From Lingula anatina (lineage: Eukaryota; Brachiopoda; Lingulata; Lingulida; Lingulidae): a DNA stretch of 35,848 nt. The translations under genes and the position numbers were made by a program. This document shows positions 10,111 to 21,369 of the stretch, in pieces. The stretch lies in contig NW_019773897.1 of NCBI RefSeq assembly GCF_001039355.2, positions 1 to 35,848 of the forward strand, read 5' to 3'. The stretch's first letter is position 1. Every line of letters begins with the position of its first letter. The notes under the pieces are model-generated. The model had not been told where the DNA came from, did not search any database, and saw only the letters and a program-made list of their open reading frames with translations.

Positions 10111-13100
10111 ATGGCCGAAGACGAAGCGGTAAGATTGATTTCATTTTCTACGCATTTCAGCAATATGTCAGCTGCCATTATTAATGAACGTACAACGTGA
10201 AACGTTACACGCATACAGGGATTTCGTTTAAGCCTTTTAAAAATTATACCGGTATTGCTAGCTTGCATGATTTTTTTTATTTGAATGTCTCCTTGTTAAT
10301 TAATGTGACGAATAAATTCAATATTTTGTTATTGCGATGCTTAGGCGAGTCATTTTTGCTAGAAATAAAGCGGTTCCGTGTTTCTGCGTCCCAGCTGTTT
10401 TCTTCTACCGATTCTGCTGTGAATAACTTAAAATAAATTGAGGGAGTCTGAGGCACTTAATTGCCAAATGTTTATAATTACTTTCAAAACCAATATTAAA
10501 ATAAAGTTTCTTGCTGAATGTTGTTAGCAACATTAGTTACAAATCCTTTCTTGGCAAAAGTATTCCAGAGCAAGCTTGTTGCTCTAACCAATTCTGTTTC
10601 CACTAGCAGTACATTTGATAGTTATGATAGCAAAGTTTTAAAACTATTTAATTTTTATGCGGTGATTGAAAGCAAATCTGTAATAGCATTCGTCCTTTAC
10701 TAATAATAAAAATTTTGCTATTATAAATAACATGACTACTGATCGAGATCCATTCCCATTAGAGTGGTCTGATTAACATTCCATCAACATTATTTGTAAT
10801 TTGGTTTCATTATAACTCGGAAATGTCATCACATCAAACTTTTTTTTTTCTATTTCCAGATATTTGACCCTTCTCTGAAGAAGAAGAAGAAAAAGAAGAA
10901 GACTCCGTTTGATATGGAGGCTGCCATGAGTGGGGAGACGGCAGAACCTGCACCAGAAGAAGAAACCAAAGAGGAGGAAGAAACGGAGGAAAAGGAGGCT
11001 GTAGATGATGAAGGTATTTAATATATGTTATACATATACTAAATAACACATGTGACACCCAATTGTGGTGATTTTTTCTCACATCTTAAATATTTCAAAT
11101 TGAGGTTATATCTAATGCATGCATGTCATTGCTATCAAAAGTTGTGACAAGCTTTTAATAAAAAAAAAGTTGCATTGCCCCCCACAGATAGAAACTGAGA
11201 GTGACACTGTTCTACGTTTATTATGACTATTAAATTGATGTAATCATCTGGAAGAGGGTCTTTCAGAGAGTCTCTTCACTATTACATCATCCCTCTTGGA
11301 CTAATAAAGTATGTCATCCTGTAATAAGCTGTTGGAATACTCGTTTTAAAATGTATTTCTTGTGTTTGCAGATCTGAATTTGGACGACTTCACAAATATG
11401 AAAAAGAAGAAGAAAAAGAAGAAGAAACCTTTAGATATGGATGAGTTGAGCGAGGCTCTACCAGTAAGTTTTAGGAGATCAGTAACATTTTCATCATAAT
11501 CATCATCATCACTTCAAAGTACCAAAAGTTCAAACTTATCATTGATGGCCTCCGTCTACTTTTAACGGTATATTTGCTTATATTGTGTACTCTGTCAACT
11601 ATTATTTTTAAAATTTTATTATTTCGAGCTTATTCTAAAGACGTAAATAAAACAAGTTTTCTGTGTCAGTTACTGTCTCATTGTGATTTGGGTATGATAT
11701 TTAGGTATCGGAGGTTTTCAAATCCAGTAGTTCGTTTGCAGCTTTTTGCCGACCCTTGCTGAAATAGTTAAACAATAGAGATATTAAGTTTTGAAGATGA
11801 TGCAAGTACTGTAAAAACAGTACAACTATTAGGGTTGTCATAAGGTCATAGACCTTTGAAACTTTGAACATGAAGATAACATTGTGTGCCGATTTATAAT
11901 GCAGTATCATTATGTCTTTGTGAGTCACAATTGTGGAATATTTAGAATAAACAACTGTTTGTCTTATTCATGTTATTATCTCATTTTTAGGAAAATGAAG
12001 ACAAAGACGAAGATGGCAGTAAACAGGAAAGTTCAAACCTGGCAGACAATGATGACTTTGGGGATGACTTTGACCTTCTTAGCACAAAGAAGAAGAAAAA
12101 GAAGAAGGTGAAGATCAACATGGATGACCTTGGTTCAGAGGACACAGTGGACGCTGGAGAAGACAGTGGTCAGTTCAGCAATCTGTAGCAATAGCCGCAG
12201 TAATTAGCAGATTTTGCATTGGACTAGTTAAAAACTACTTGCCCAATCTAACTAGTGGATTTTTTAATTGGCTATTTTAGATTATATTGTAAGTTATCTA
12301 AAGATTTCATTGTTGTACTTGGTAAGTTTGATTTGGGCTGCCCATGTTTTTTAGGTCTGCTGGTCAGAAAGACCAGTGGAGTGAAAATTGTAAGATGCAA
12401 TCTGGGACTGCTATACAGAAATGAATAACTTTTTCCTGCCATTTTTCTAACAACTATTTCTGTTTACTCTAAGAAGGTTTTCAAAGGGTAGTCAAAGTGT
12501 AAGCAACAACATCTCTGCTGAAGTGGTTATTTGGATGAAGTGGTTAAAATGGTCAGAAATTTTCAGTATAGAATTGTCATGTTTGACAGTTTAATTATTC
12601 TGTTTCTGTTGTGTAAGATATCTGATAAATTTGACTTGTAATGTTGGGGAGAAATTTCAGAAATTTTGATATGGATTGATCAGATCATCGCTTTTCGTCT
12701 TCCAGCTAAGACAGTGTCCAGTTCCAGCTCACAGACTTGGTTGGATTCAGAAAGAGATTACACATATGATGAGGTATTTAAGTTAAAAAATTATTGTTTT
12801 ATTTTCTGCTGAAGATACTGTCTGTAATTTATAAGAAATGTCTTATTTTTCATTAAATTTCAAATAGTTTGAAAGTTTTAAAGAAACACTATCCCATAAA
12901 ATGCATAATGCTTAGTATGTTAGATTTATTTTCTTTATCTCATTTTGTTTTGGTGTTCCAAAATTTTGATGTTTGAAACTGAACCTGTTTAAATATTTAA
13001 CACGTTAAGCACATTATTCTGATCAGTTTGGAAATTAGCTTCATGTTGGAATGATAAATAGGTTACATATTGTCATGACAAAATATTAGTGATTTTTCTT

Positions 13101-15854
13101 AACCACACTAAATTTTAATATTTGTTCCAGCTTCTCACACGAGTGTTTGACATCATGAGAGAGAAGAACCCTGACATGGTGGCCGGAGAAAAAAAGAAAA
13201 TTGTGATGAAGCCCCCACAGGTCATGAGGGTTGGCACCAAGAAAAGCTCTTTTTCCAATTTTGCAGATATTTGTAAAATGTAAGTCTTTGCTCTGTGTCA
13301 GTCCTTGTATTTTATCTGCAGGGGCCGGTTTCACAAAGCAGTAGTTAGTTAGAACAACTAACTACTGAACTACCTCGCTAACGAGCAAACTTAGCGATTT
13401 TCGAGGGGTGTTTCACGAAGCAGTCGTTAACTCATCGCTAAGTTCAGTCGTAAAGTTCGGTCGTTAGTTCTCTCGTTACTCACCGTAGTCTCGAAACCGT
13501 CTGCCGGAAGTGGAACTCTTGCGTAAAAGTGTCACGAAAGCACTAACTCTCCATTTTTTGGTGGCTGGAAATGCATAAGAACGTCTGCTTTGAGGTCGTC
13601 GTAAGGGATCTCCACCACCTTTTTGCCACTCTTTTTGTCACAGCTAGGCGCAACCTCTCGTAAATTGCATCATCGTGTGTATATTCTAATAGATTCTGCC
13701 TTTCATGAAAACGTCGTAGTCTACGTTGCCGTCTGGCGGTACGGATAGCAAGAAAAGTAGCCGCCATATTGGATACAAAGACAAACGACAGACAACGGTA
13801 ACTAAGCAACCTTTTTATTTCACTCATTACGCATGCGTACGATGAAACTCTAGAGTTAGCGACTGGTCTGACCAGTCGTTAAATATCCAAGGCAACAACG
13901 AGACAATAACGAGCGAGAGAACTAGCGACTGCTTCGTGAAACGGCACTNCCTTTCATGAAAACGTCGTAGTCTACGTTGCCGTCTGGCGGTACGGATAGC
14001 AAGAAAAGTAGCCGCCATATTGGATACAAAGACAAACGACAGACAACGGTAACTAAGCAACCTTTTTATTTCACTCATTACGCATGCGTATGATGAAACT
14101 CTAGAGTTAGCGACTGGTCTGACCAGTCGTTAAATATCCAAGGCAACAACGAGACAATAACGAGCGAGAGAACTAGCGACTGCTTCGTGAAACGGCACTC
14201 TAGCTAGCGAGAGGCTAACTACCGATCGCTAACTAACTACTGCTTTGTGAAACCGGCCCCAGGATTTTTAAAAATGACATCTACCATTTATGATAGAAAA
14301 ACTCAAACTGCATGCTCAGGAAATCCCAAGAAGCATTAAATCATAGCATTGTTTTGATTGGAAAAAATTGAGGAAGAAGGAATCAAAAATGCTCAAAATA
14401 ATATTCTTGGTGCAAGTCAAAATGATAACTGTTTGGAAGCTTGATGGAATTTGCTGCTCAGACATTTATAAATGTTCCTATTTGCAGGTTACACAGACAG
14501 CCCAAACATTTACTTGCCTTTCTCCTGGCAGAGTTGGGAACGAGGTAAATATGGCATTTGAATCTTATCATTTTTAAGTGGAAAAGATTCTTATTTAATA
14601 GTTGCAGGTTTCTGTAAAAATAAAATGCTCAAAAAGTGTAAACAAAACTTTTCTCCTTTGTTAGTATTCTCTTTTCCTTTCTAAATTCATGATAGTTTAT
14701 GTTGATGTAGATTGTCGGGTTATAGATTAGCTCCATTTCATTGTGGAATAGCAGCAAAGAAGTGAAACTATATATCCATATTTTTCAACCAAGAATGAAG
14801 GTTTCATTATATTCACTGCTGACAACTGATGTTTAAATCTAAGTTGACTGTAATCACCAGTAGTGACATTTTTCAGATTATCAGTGGATTTCTGACATTT
14901 TTGGAGTCAAAAATATCATTTTTTGGAATTGGTGCAAGGGACCCCCTGGACCACACTCCATGTGTTTGGACTTTCTCACTAAATAGCAGTCTCATCTCTG
15001 AAACATACAAATATCTGCTCCAGAAATGAGGAGAGTCTTTTTCCTGATATTTATTAATTTTTATTGATGTTATTTTTTTGCAGTGGCTCCTTAGATGGTA
15101 CAAACCAACTGATTATCAAAGGAAGATTTCAACAGAAACAGATAGAAAACGTACTCAGGAGATACATAAGTAAGCATTTGGGAAACTTTTTTTTCAGATA
15201 TCTGAAAACTAAATAAAAATGTTCCACACTGTTAATGATGTATGTCTTTAAGGAAGTGGAATTACAGCTTAACTGTTTAATTAGTAAGTTCATGAAACAC
15301 AGTTGTGGTATTATAAAATGAAATTTAAACAGTTTGGTGTACAACATTTGAATTGAATTAATTACGGAAAAAAAACAATGAAATTCGATACTTTGCACAG
15401 GACCTGAAACGGGTATGGCTATTGTTTTAAAAAGTGCTTGACAAAATTTGGAGGTCCATTAAGAAATCTGTTTAGCTACACAATTTATGAATGAAAGTAA
15501 GAAATGAAATTGACATTGGTATGCTGGGAAAAGATCAGAAAATGATATGAAAATATGTTTTAATGGAATATTTTGCCCCTGGAATTTATGGGGTGAAATT
15601 ACAAATTTGTATAGGCATAGCTCAAACATTTTATATTGTGTTGGTTTTATTGTGCAATTTTTTTTTTTGTATTTCCAGAGGAATATGTGACCTGTCACAC
15701 GTGTAGATCTCCAGATACGCTGTTACAGAAAGAAGAGCGTCTGTTTTTCCTCCAGTGTGAGACCTGCGGATCCAGGTGTTCTGTCGCCAGCATTAAGTCT
15801 GGTTTCCAGGCCGTCACAGGAAAACGTGCCGCCATCAGAGCCAAGACTGCCTAG
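10111..15854 (+). CDS. EIF2S2: Translation initiation factor eIF2 subunit beta
   Basis: Nine exons: 10111-10128, 10860-11013, 11372-11463, 11991-12168, 12706-12773, 13131-13279, 14488-14544, 15084-15169, 15679-15854. The spliced frame is 978 nt or 325 residues (human 333), with GT-AG borders and consistent phases. The protein is the beta subunit of the heterotrimeric GTPase eIF2, which brings Met-tRNAi to the 40S ribosome in the cytosol. The N-terminus keeps all three lysine boxes that bind eIF5 and eIF2B epsilon: eight Lys at 13-20, nine at 68-76 and seven at 121-127, set in acidic linkers. The core matches human closely around [44 protein letters not shown] and [19 protein letters not shown]. 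The C-terminal zinc ribbon is C273-x2-C276-x17-C294-x2-C297. The 18-nt first exon (six codons) is assigned from the conserved ED..IFDP start. A Harbinger-type element interrupts intron 6. Confidence 0.97.
13543..13827 (-). pseudogene. Harbinger transposase N-terminus-like ORF
   Basis: A 94-codon frame inside the TIR element. After an ordinary start ([14 protein letters not shown]) it has an Arg-rich segment, [20 protein letters not shown], followed by a DDAIYERLR stretch. This resembles the N-terminus of Harbinger-family transposases, in which an Arg-rich run and a 'R..NPLE..DD.E...R.R' motif precede the catalytic domain. The catalytic DDE part is absent, so the element is non-autonomous and this is a remnant. 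The similarity is from memory of the family pattern. The first third of the frame is repeated at 13827-14078 only because of the assembly duplication. Confidence 0.45.
13699..14199 (+). repeat. 250-base duplication around a single N
   Basis: 13699-13948 and 13950-14199 are identical apart from one difference that I can see (C at 13840, T at 14091). They are joined by an N at 13949 with a constant offset of 251. This is best explained as two overlapping contig ends or alleles that were not merged. Confidence 0.9.
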
Positions 15855-16470
15855 AGAGCAGCTCCGGACTTTCTTCTTACAATATATTACCATTATTATC
15901 CAAAACATTTCTGACTGCTCATTTTGTACAGTGTCATGAAGTGTGCATGATGCTGTGGTGGATATTTAATATGTTCTGGTCTGGGATGTGAATACTTCTT
16001 AAATTATGGGATATATGGAGGTCACCATAGTATTATGGGATGTGATCATCCATGACTGCTGTAGAACATAAGCTGACTCTATGAAATATATGTAATCTAC
16101 ATTATACTTTTTATAAAAGCATTGGGTGAAAACAGTTACTGTTATGTAATATTACAATATATATCATTAATATATTTAATGGCTTGTAAAATGGGAAATT
16201 TATACTGAAAAACTTATCAAGCAGAACTGAATACCATTTATTATGTTGCAATCATTTTGCTATGTAATTTGAAGAATTTGAGACCCTAAATAGAACTGGG
16301 TGTGAAAGAAATAAAAAAATAAAGATATGTTTGTCTTTTTTTCTTTAGAGTGATAACAGCTGTGATCCAACCCCAATTTCAATTCTTTATTGTTCCTTTC
16401 ACAAACAGATGAGACTGATACACTTCCATGTTTCAAGTGTGTCATATCACAAAGTAGACCCCCCCCCCCC
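15855..16470 (+). other. EIF2S2 3' UTR and flank
   Basis: Two AATAAA signals, at 16310-16315 and 16318-16323, lie about 455-470 bases after the EIF2S2 stop codon and are good candidates for its poly(A) signal. A C-run at 16459-16471 ends at an N (16472), which marks an assembly ambiguity. Confidence 0.55.
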
Positions 16471-16750
16471 CNACATACTGAATGGAGAAAAGAATTGTAA
16501 ACACCATGAAAGACTCTTTCCATCCTGCATCATCTCTTTTTACGTTTTTACCAAGCAACAGTAGACTTTTAATTTTTAAAAGCAGTAAACGCTTTTTAAA
16601 CAGCTTTTATCCAAGTGCAGTGACGCATTTTAATTTGATCTCAAAGCTAAATTCTTAATTTATTTATTTATTGTATTATTTTATTATTTTACTCTGTATA
16701 TTGCTCCAAAAGGAAAATGATTTCCGATTTTTATAATTGGCTAAATAAAC

Positions 16751-16790
16751 TCTTATCTTATATTATCTTATCTTATCTTATCTTATCTTA
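16751..16790. repeat. (TCTTA)n microsatellite
   Basis: About eight TCTTA pentamers, one imperfect (ATATTA). It directly follows a TTTATTTATT-rich stretch. Confidence 0.9.
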
Positions 16791-16993
16791 CAGTTTATGT
16801 GCCTTATGTGCCTTTTTATAGCAAAATCCATCATTTTTCACGTACATGTAATCAAGAAATTTTCACCAATTAATGAGGTATATCTTATCCAAGACTTGAA
16901 AATTTATGATCTGTCAACCCATTTTTGAGTTTTAAATTTCTGTTTTGACCATTATATATATCATGATGTACAGTACGTGATATTGCTTGTTTC

Positions 16994-17115
16994 TACCCTC
17001 TACCAGGGCGACAGATTGATTTTTCACAGATATTCACAGATATGACTCTAGATAAATAGACAGTCATTTTGGTCCCTTTTTCACTATATAATCTGCCACC
17101 CTGGTAGAGGGTATA
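16994..17115. mobile_element. Small TIR element (about 122 bp) with 9-bp flanking repeat
   Basis: The left arm TACCCTCTACCAGGGCGACA (16994 onward, 24 bases in all) matches the reverse complement of 17090-17113 with two mismatches. The word GCTTGTTTC flanks both sides (16985-16993 and 17116-17124), consistent with a 9-base target duplication if the right end extends two bases past the arm. The interior has no coding capacity. A 9-base duplication would suit a Mutator-like MITE, but the family is not established. Confidence 0.6.
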
Positions 17116-17124
17116 GCTTGTTTC

Positions 17125-18087
17125 CATGCATCTCCATAAAAGCTAGGATCAAGTAGCTCAGCTTTTGTAATTAAGCTGCCTGAAATCATATATCCTAAAT
17201 AGCCAATGACTCTGTCAGAAGATATCTTTAAAATGTCCCAAAAAAAAGGTGTCTGATTGAGACATTAAAGCTAAATTAATTGTTCAAAAATTACAATTGA
17301 AGATAAAATGCTCTTCACTTGTAATGAATGGCTTTATAATCTACAGCTGCTCGAGATATCTCCTATACAGGGCTGCTATTTAGGCAAACTGTTATTTTCA
17401 ATGACATCAACAAATGCAAATTAAGGGCTTTTAAATTAATTCAATAGGGAATAGGGTATATATTAGCTGGTAATTCATGGGCTTCCAAAATGTTTAACAT
17501 CAGTGTTTTAAATTTTGCCTATCACTTATGAGGTCTAATTGCATTAATTAGGACCTTTTTTCATTAATTTGATTTTGCAGACTGAATTTCAGTAACACAT
17601 ATAGAAAATGTATTCAAAGTTAAGTTGGAATAGGAAATTTTTGAAAGAAATATTTTCACTTCAAATTCTGGTTGCATACATTAGGATCATGTGATGTGTG
17701 TATGAGTAATTTTTAAAATGAAAAGAAAGAAAGAAAAATGAAGCAGGGCAAAAAAAAAAGATGAAGAACTGATTGACCTGCTTAGCATACCATTATATGC
17801 GTTAAAGAGTCATTTTGGTTTCACTAACATGCCATTTCTACTACTATTTATTTTCAGTTCAAAGTGTCACCTCAGTAGCATCTGTTCAGCAATGCATGCA
17901 TTAATGCAAGTGAGATAAAGTGCCATTATACATGTATCTGCCTACATAAGAATTTATAGTACGTACAGTAAAAAAAAGATTAGTCTATATCTATTACAAT
18001 AATGTGTAAGACAGTACATGTATACTAGTACTAGTAAGCATTCTTTTTAAGCACCATTTAAAACATCTGTTTTGACTCAGCTTTAGC
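17125..18087. other. Intergenic, no gene seen
   Basis: AT-rich DNA with A-runs near 17240 and 17750. No element ends or exons were recognised. A TGACTCAGC word (an antioxidant-response/Maf-type core) occurs at 18073-18081, just before the first 215-bp MITE. Confidence 0.45.
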
Positions 18088-18090
18088 TTA

Positions 18091-18305
18091 GACCCCATTC
18101 CCAGAGATTAGATCGATCCAAACTAGATCGACCTAACTTCCTGGGGGTTCATGCTAAATAGCTGTCAGCCGAGCGGGCACGAAAGTTAATTACCCCCTTA
18201 CAGCTTGTAGTAGGCGGGACGGACATTGAAGCCAGATTATCTGACAGTAATCTAGTGAGACTCCACACGGGGATAGATCAATCTAAAATCTATGGGAATA
18301 CGCCC
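18091..18305. mobile_element. 215-bp MITE with TTA target duplication
   Basis: It is flanked by TTA at 18088-18090 and 18306-18308. The left end GACCCCATTCCCAGAGATTA mirrors the right end (CTATGGGAATACGCCC) over about 30 bases with several mismatches. The arms carry GATCGATC-type words. It is the same length as the next element, which is related at its ends. The three-base TWA duplication suggests PIF/Harbinger. Confidence 0.7.
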
Positions 18306-18411
18306 TTAGAGTGCTGAACTTGAATAGCTGGCAACAACAAAATGGCTCTATTGGTTTAAGAGCATACATACCATTTACATTTGGCCCTAATGAATATATA
18401 TGCCATACTAA

Positions 18412-18626
18412 GGGTTCACTCCCAATGAAACTGACGTTCTCACTGAATGCAATCAGACTAACACACCTCTTCTTGTTTCCAGCCTATTTGTATAATTATC
18501 AACAGATCTCTGCATTCTACTCAATGCCAGAAGTAGGCATGTTAGTATTTTAACCTGATTGCATTCAGCGAGAATCCCTGTGGAGTTGGATCGATCAGTG
18601 TAGAAAGTTTTATTGGGAATGAACCC
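18412..18626. mobile_element. 215-bp MITE with TAA target duplication
   Basis: It is flanked by TAA at 18409-18411 and 18627-18629. The TIRs GGGTTCACTCCCAATGAAAC (left) and GGGTTCATTCCCAATAAAAC (reverse complement of the right) differ at only two of 20 bases. The interior contains CTGAATGCAATCAGA near the left and its inverse near the right (GATTGCATTCAG), so the element is largely palindromic. This is the best-preserved of four related copies in the window (7480, 18091, 18412 and about 27118). Confidence 0.8.
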
Positions 18627-18629
18627 TAA

Positions 18630-20443
18630 CTTGTAAATGTGTTTTGGTAACCACTGAGAGAACAAAACATGTACATGTATAAGTGTGTGTTAAGGACCAT
18701 CATAATTTGCTCTAGAGATGGATCGAGATACAGATAAGACTAAAAAGTGAGATAAATAAGCTACATTTTAGTTTCCTTGTTAAGAGTCTTTGCATAGACC
18801 GATTGTCCTCATTTCATAAAGCACCTGGATCTTTTTGCATTGGTCTGATTATGTATGGTAACTCAGGATTTCCACCTACCTGGTGTGAACTTACTGCTTC
18901 AGTGGTCATATTTGCATGTGTATACAGTACTACTCCAACTTGAGGACCAGTTTGACAACCTAGTTGTTTGTAACAAGATAATCAACCAGTCTCAGAATGT
19001 GTCCTACTAATTGTTTATGAAGCAGTTGAACTGTAAAGTGGTTTTAAAATCTAAAATGGAAACTTGTTTTCTTATGTTTATTTATTTTATTTATTTATTT
19101 TATTTTATTTTTTGCTTTTTGTAAACGACCCACTAAAATGATGAGTGGGTCCTAGCTACATGTAATTGAAGAGTGGGTGTTTGGGAAAGAAGCTTTAGGT
19201 AAATACTAGTAAGGTTATGCACCGAAAGTGTATTATTATTTTCAATTTCTTTATTTTGGGGATATTATTAACTTGTTTTTCTCCTTTTTTCTTATAAATA
19301 CTAGTAGTTTTTTTCAGATGTGTATGCATGTAATTTGTCACAGTCTAGAGAATTGATATTGAAAGCTGTTATATCTTGCCAGCTTTTCCCTCTCACCTCA
19401 CTGAAAGATGTACACAGGAAAACTGGTTTTGCATGTTTTTTTTTGGCATTCTCTTTATAGAACTGAAAGAGAATGTGAGTGCATGAATGATGATGATGAT
19501 TGGAGGTCATCGAGACAGAAAAATAATTCCTGTTTCTTTATTTGGCATTTGTACACGGACAATTTGATAAAGCAGTACACAAGTACTAGTAGGGGTCAGT
19601 TCTACAAAAAGTATTTACTTGGGCCATAAAATTTGTCTAAACTTATGGACAGAATTTTAGTTTTTTTAGTTTTTTTAGTTTTTTTTTTTTAGTCTAGATT
19701 AATCATTAGTAGCAGTCCACCAAAAAGAGAGGTTGTGCCTGCTTACAATAAGAAATACATCGTTGATGTTTCAGACAAGTGCTTACAGTACTTTATTGAA
19801 GTAGACTACCGTACTAGTACTACAGGTATATATTTATCTTATGCAGCAAGTAGACCAAACATCAGCCCAAGCTTGTTATTTGCCATGGTTATCTGAGTGT
19901 CCCTGGAAGCTGTCCTCATTTTTGCCCTGCACTGAAGTTTATTAGTATGGAGGGATACTGTAACTTGTTTAGAGTCCAGGACAGGATGTTTATACTGATG
20001 AAGTGATATAAAATCCTTGATCTTTTTTTCTTTTTATCTCAAGGTTACAATCTTGTGGCCCTTCAAATTCAAGGTCCATCAGGCAGTGGGTAAAAGTATT
20101 ATGCTTTTGTAATATTCTTTGTCAGAGATAATCCAACTTATTTAGGTGAAATGCCTGAATCTGTTACAGGGCTCGGCATTACCTTTTTTCACTGGGTTGC
20201 TACTGAACACAAACAGGCCAGGAAGTTTGGTTGCTGTACCAAATTAGAAGAAAAAATTGCTTAATGACAAACCCTGCTGTTATAAATTTAAAAAAAACTG
20301 GATTTTATTTATATATTTAATTTTATTTATATATTTAATTCAGTATTTTCAACCTTTCTATGATTGTTTTATCTGGGTATGGACTTACTTCAGCTATTAA
20401 TCTAACTGGCAAATAGTAAAAACAACCTCTTTGATGAAAGGCC
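18630..20443. other. Intergenic, low-complexity tracts only
   Basis: AT-rich with (TTTAT)n near 19079-19110 and (TTTTTTTAG)n near 19657-19692. Short open frames at 19301-19629 lack any recognisable motif. No genes are supported. Confidence 0.5.
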
Positions 20444-20447
20444 TTAA

Positions 20448-20784
20448 AGGGATAATAACTCTTCGTTTTGGAAAATCACCAAAATTCTTATTCTTGCCAT
20501 CCACAGCTTCTTATAAAATCTTACATATACTTTAAAAATGACTTAAATTTGAAATATTTCTTCTGCAATGTACATGTACCTCATATATTTATATTCCCAT
20601 TGGAGCTTGAATAAAAAGGTTGATGTTATAATAACTGGCCAGTCATTTTAAGCGGAAATCAAACTTTATAAATTTTATCAAGGTCAAATTCAAATGCATC
20701 TAGAGTGATAGATATGAGTACAAGAAAATTGCTAATTTTCTCCAAAAAATTAGTTTTGGTGGGTGAATCTCATGGATTGTGCCT
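20448..20784. mobile_element. Candidate TTAA-flanked MITE
   Basis: TTAA at 20444-20447 is followed by AGGGATAATAAC. The right end is GGATTGTGCCT followed by TTAA (20785-20788). The ends are inverted only over about nine bases with two mismatches. A TTAA duplication would fit a piggyBac-like non-autonomous element, but the TIR is weak. Confidence 0.35.
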
Positions 20785-20788
20785 TTAA

Positions 20789-21369
20789 GAGTTTTTTTCC
20801 TACTTCATTCAGTTGAAGAGGTTAAATTCATAAGGTCATCCCAGTGCTATTAAGAGTCAGATTTTATGGTGCATGTGTATGTTCTTCTATCTCGTTATGT
20901 GATAACAGTTCAACTATTTACGTGTACAGTGCGTTAAGTGTGCTGTCACATATTATGCCAGTATCCATGACAGTCTGCATGAAAACAAACTAGGGCTCCT
21001 CTTTTAGGTTGGCATGGTAATATAGATATGATTGATATTCTGTTGATGTTTCTGTAGCATCTTTTATGTGATTATTGGAGAAATATTAGCATAAAATTTA
21101 GCATAATTGACATTGTACATGTAGTTTAGTGTGTTGATTTTCATCCAAGTTGGTCTCTCTCTCTTTCTCTCTCTCACTCACTCACACACACACACACACA
21201 TACACACACACACACATGCATCCAACCATGAACACAGGCTCTTGCTGTCTTGAACACTCATCTAACAAAAAGATTACACCTCAATGTAAGATTTGGCATC
21301 ATGAAATTGTGAAAAAATACATGACCATGATTTATTCAGACTTGCCTGGCTAAGGTAAAGCAGCACTCT
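20789..21369. other. Intergenic with CT/CA microsatellite
   Basis: No gene signal. A (CT)n then (CA)n compound microsatellite occupies 21153-21216. Confidence 0.6.

Larger units (their letters stand above)
13322..14259. mobile_element. PIF/Harbinger-type TIR element in EIF2S2 intron 6
   Basis: Perfect terminal inverted repeats of about 31 bases begin GGGCCGGTTTCACAAAGCAG at 13322 and end at 14259. They are flanked by a 3-base target duplication CAG (13319-13321 and 14260-14262). GGG-starting TIRs with a 3-base duplication are typical of PIF/Harbinger. A related second pair of inverted ends (TTTCACGAAGCAGTCG) lies just inside, near 13410 and 14175-14195, so the TIRs are compound or one element is nested in another. 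The assembled length is 938 bases. This includes a 250-base internal duplication around the N at 13949, so the real element is probably about 687 bases. The - strand of the interior encodes a transposase-like N-terminal piece. Confidence 0.8.

Noticed and set aside
16260-16523. 87-codon - strand frame containing a Gly run
   Set aside because: It reads through the C-run and N at 16472, in the 3' flank of EIF2S2. There is no family motif.
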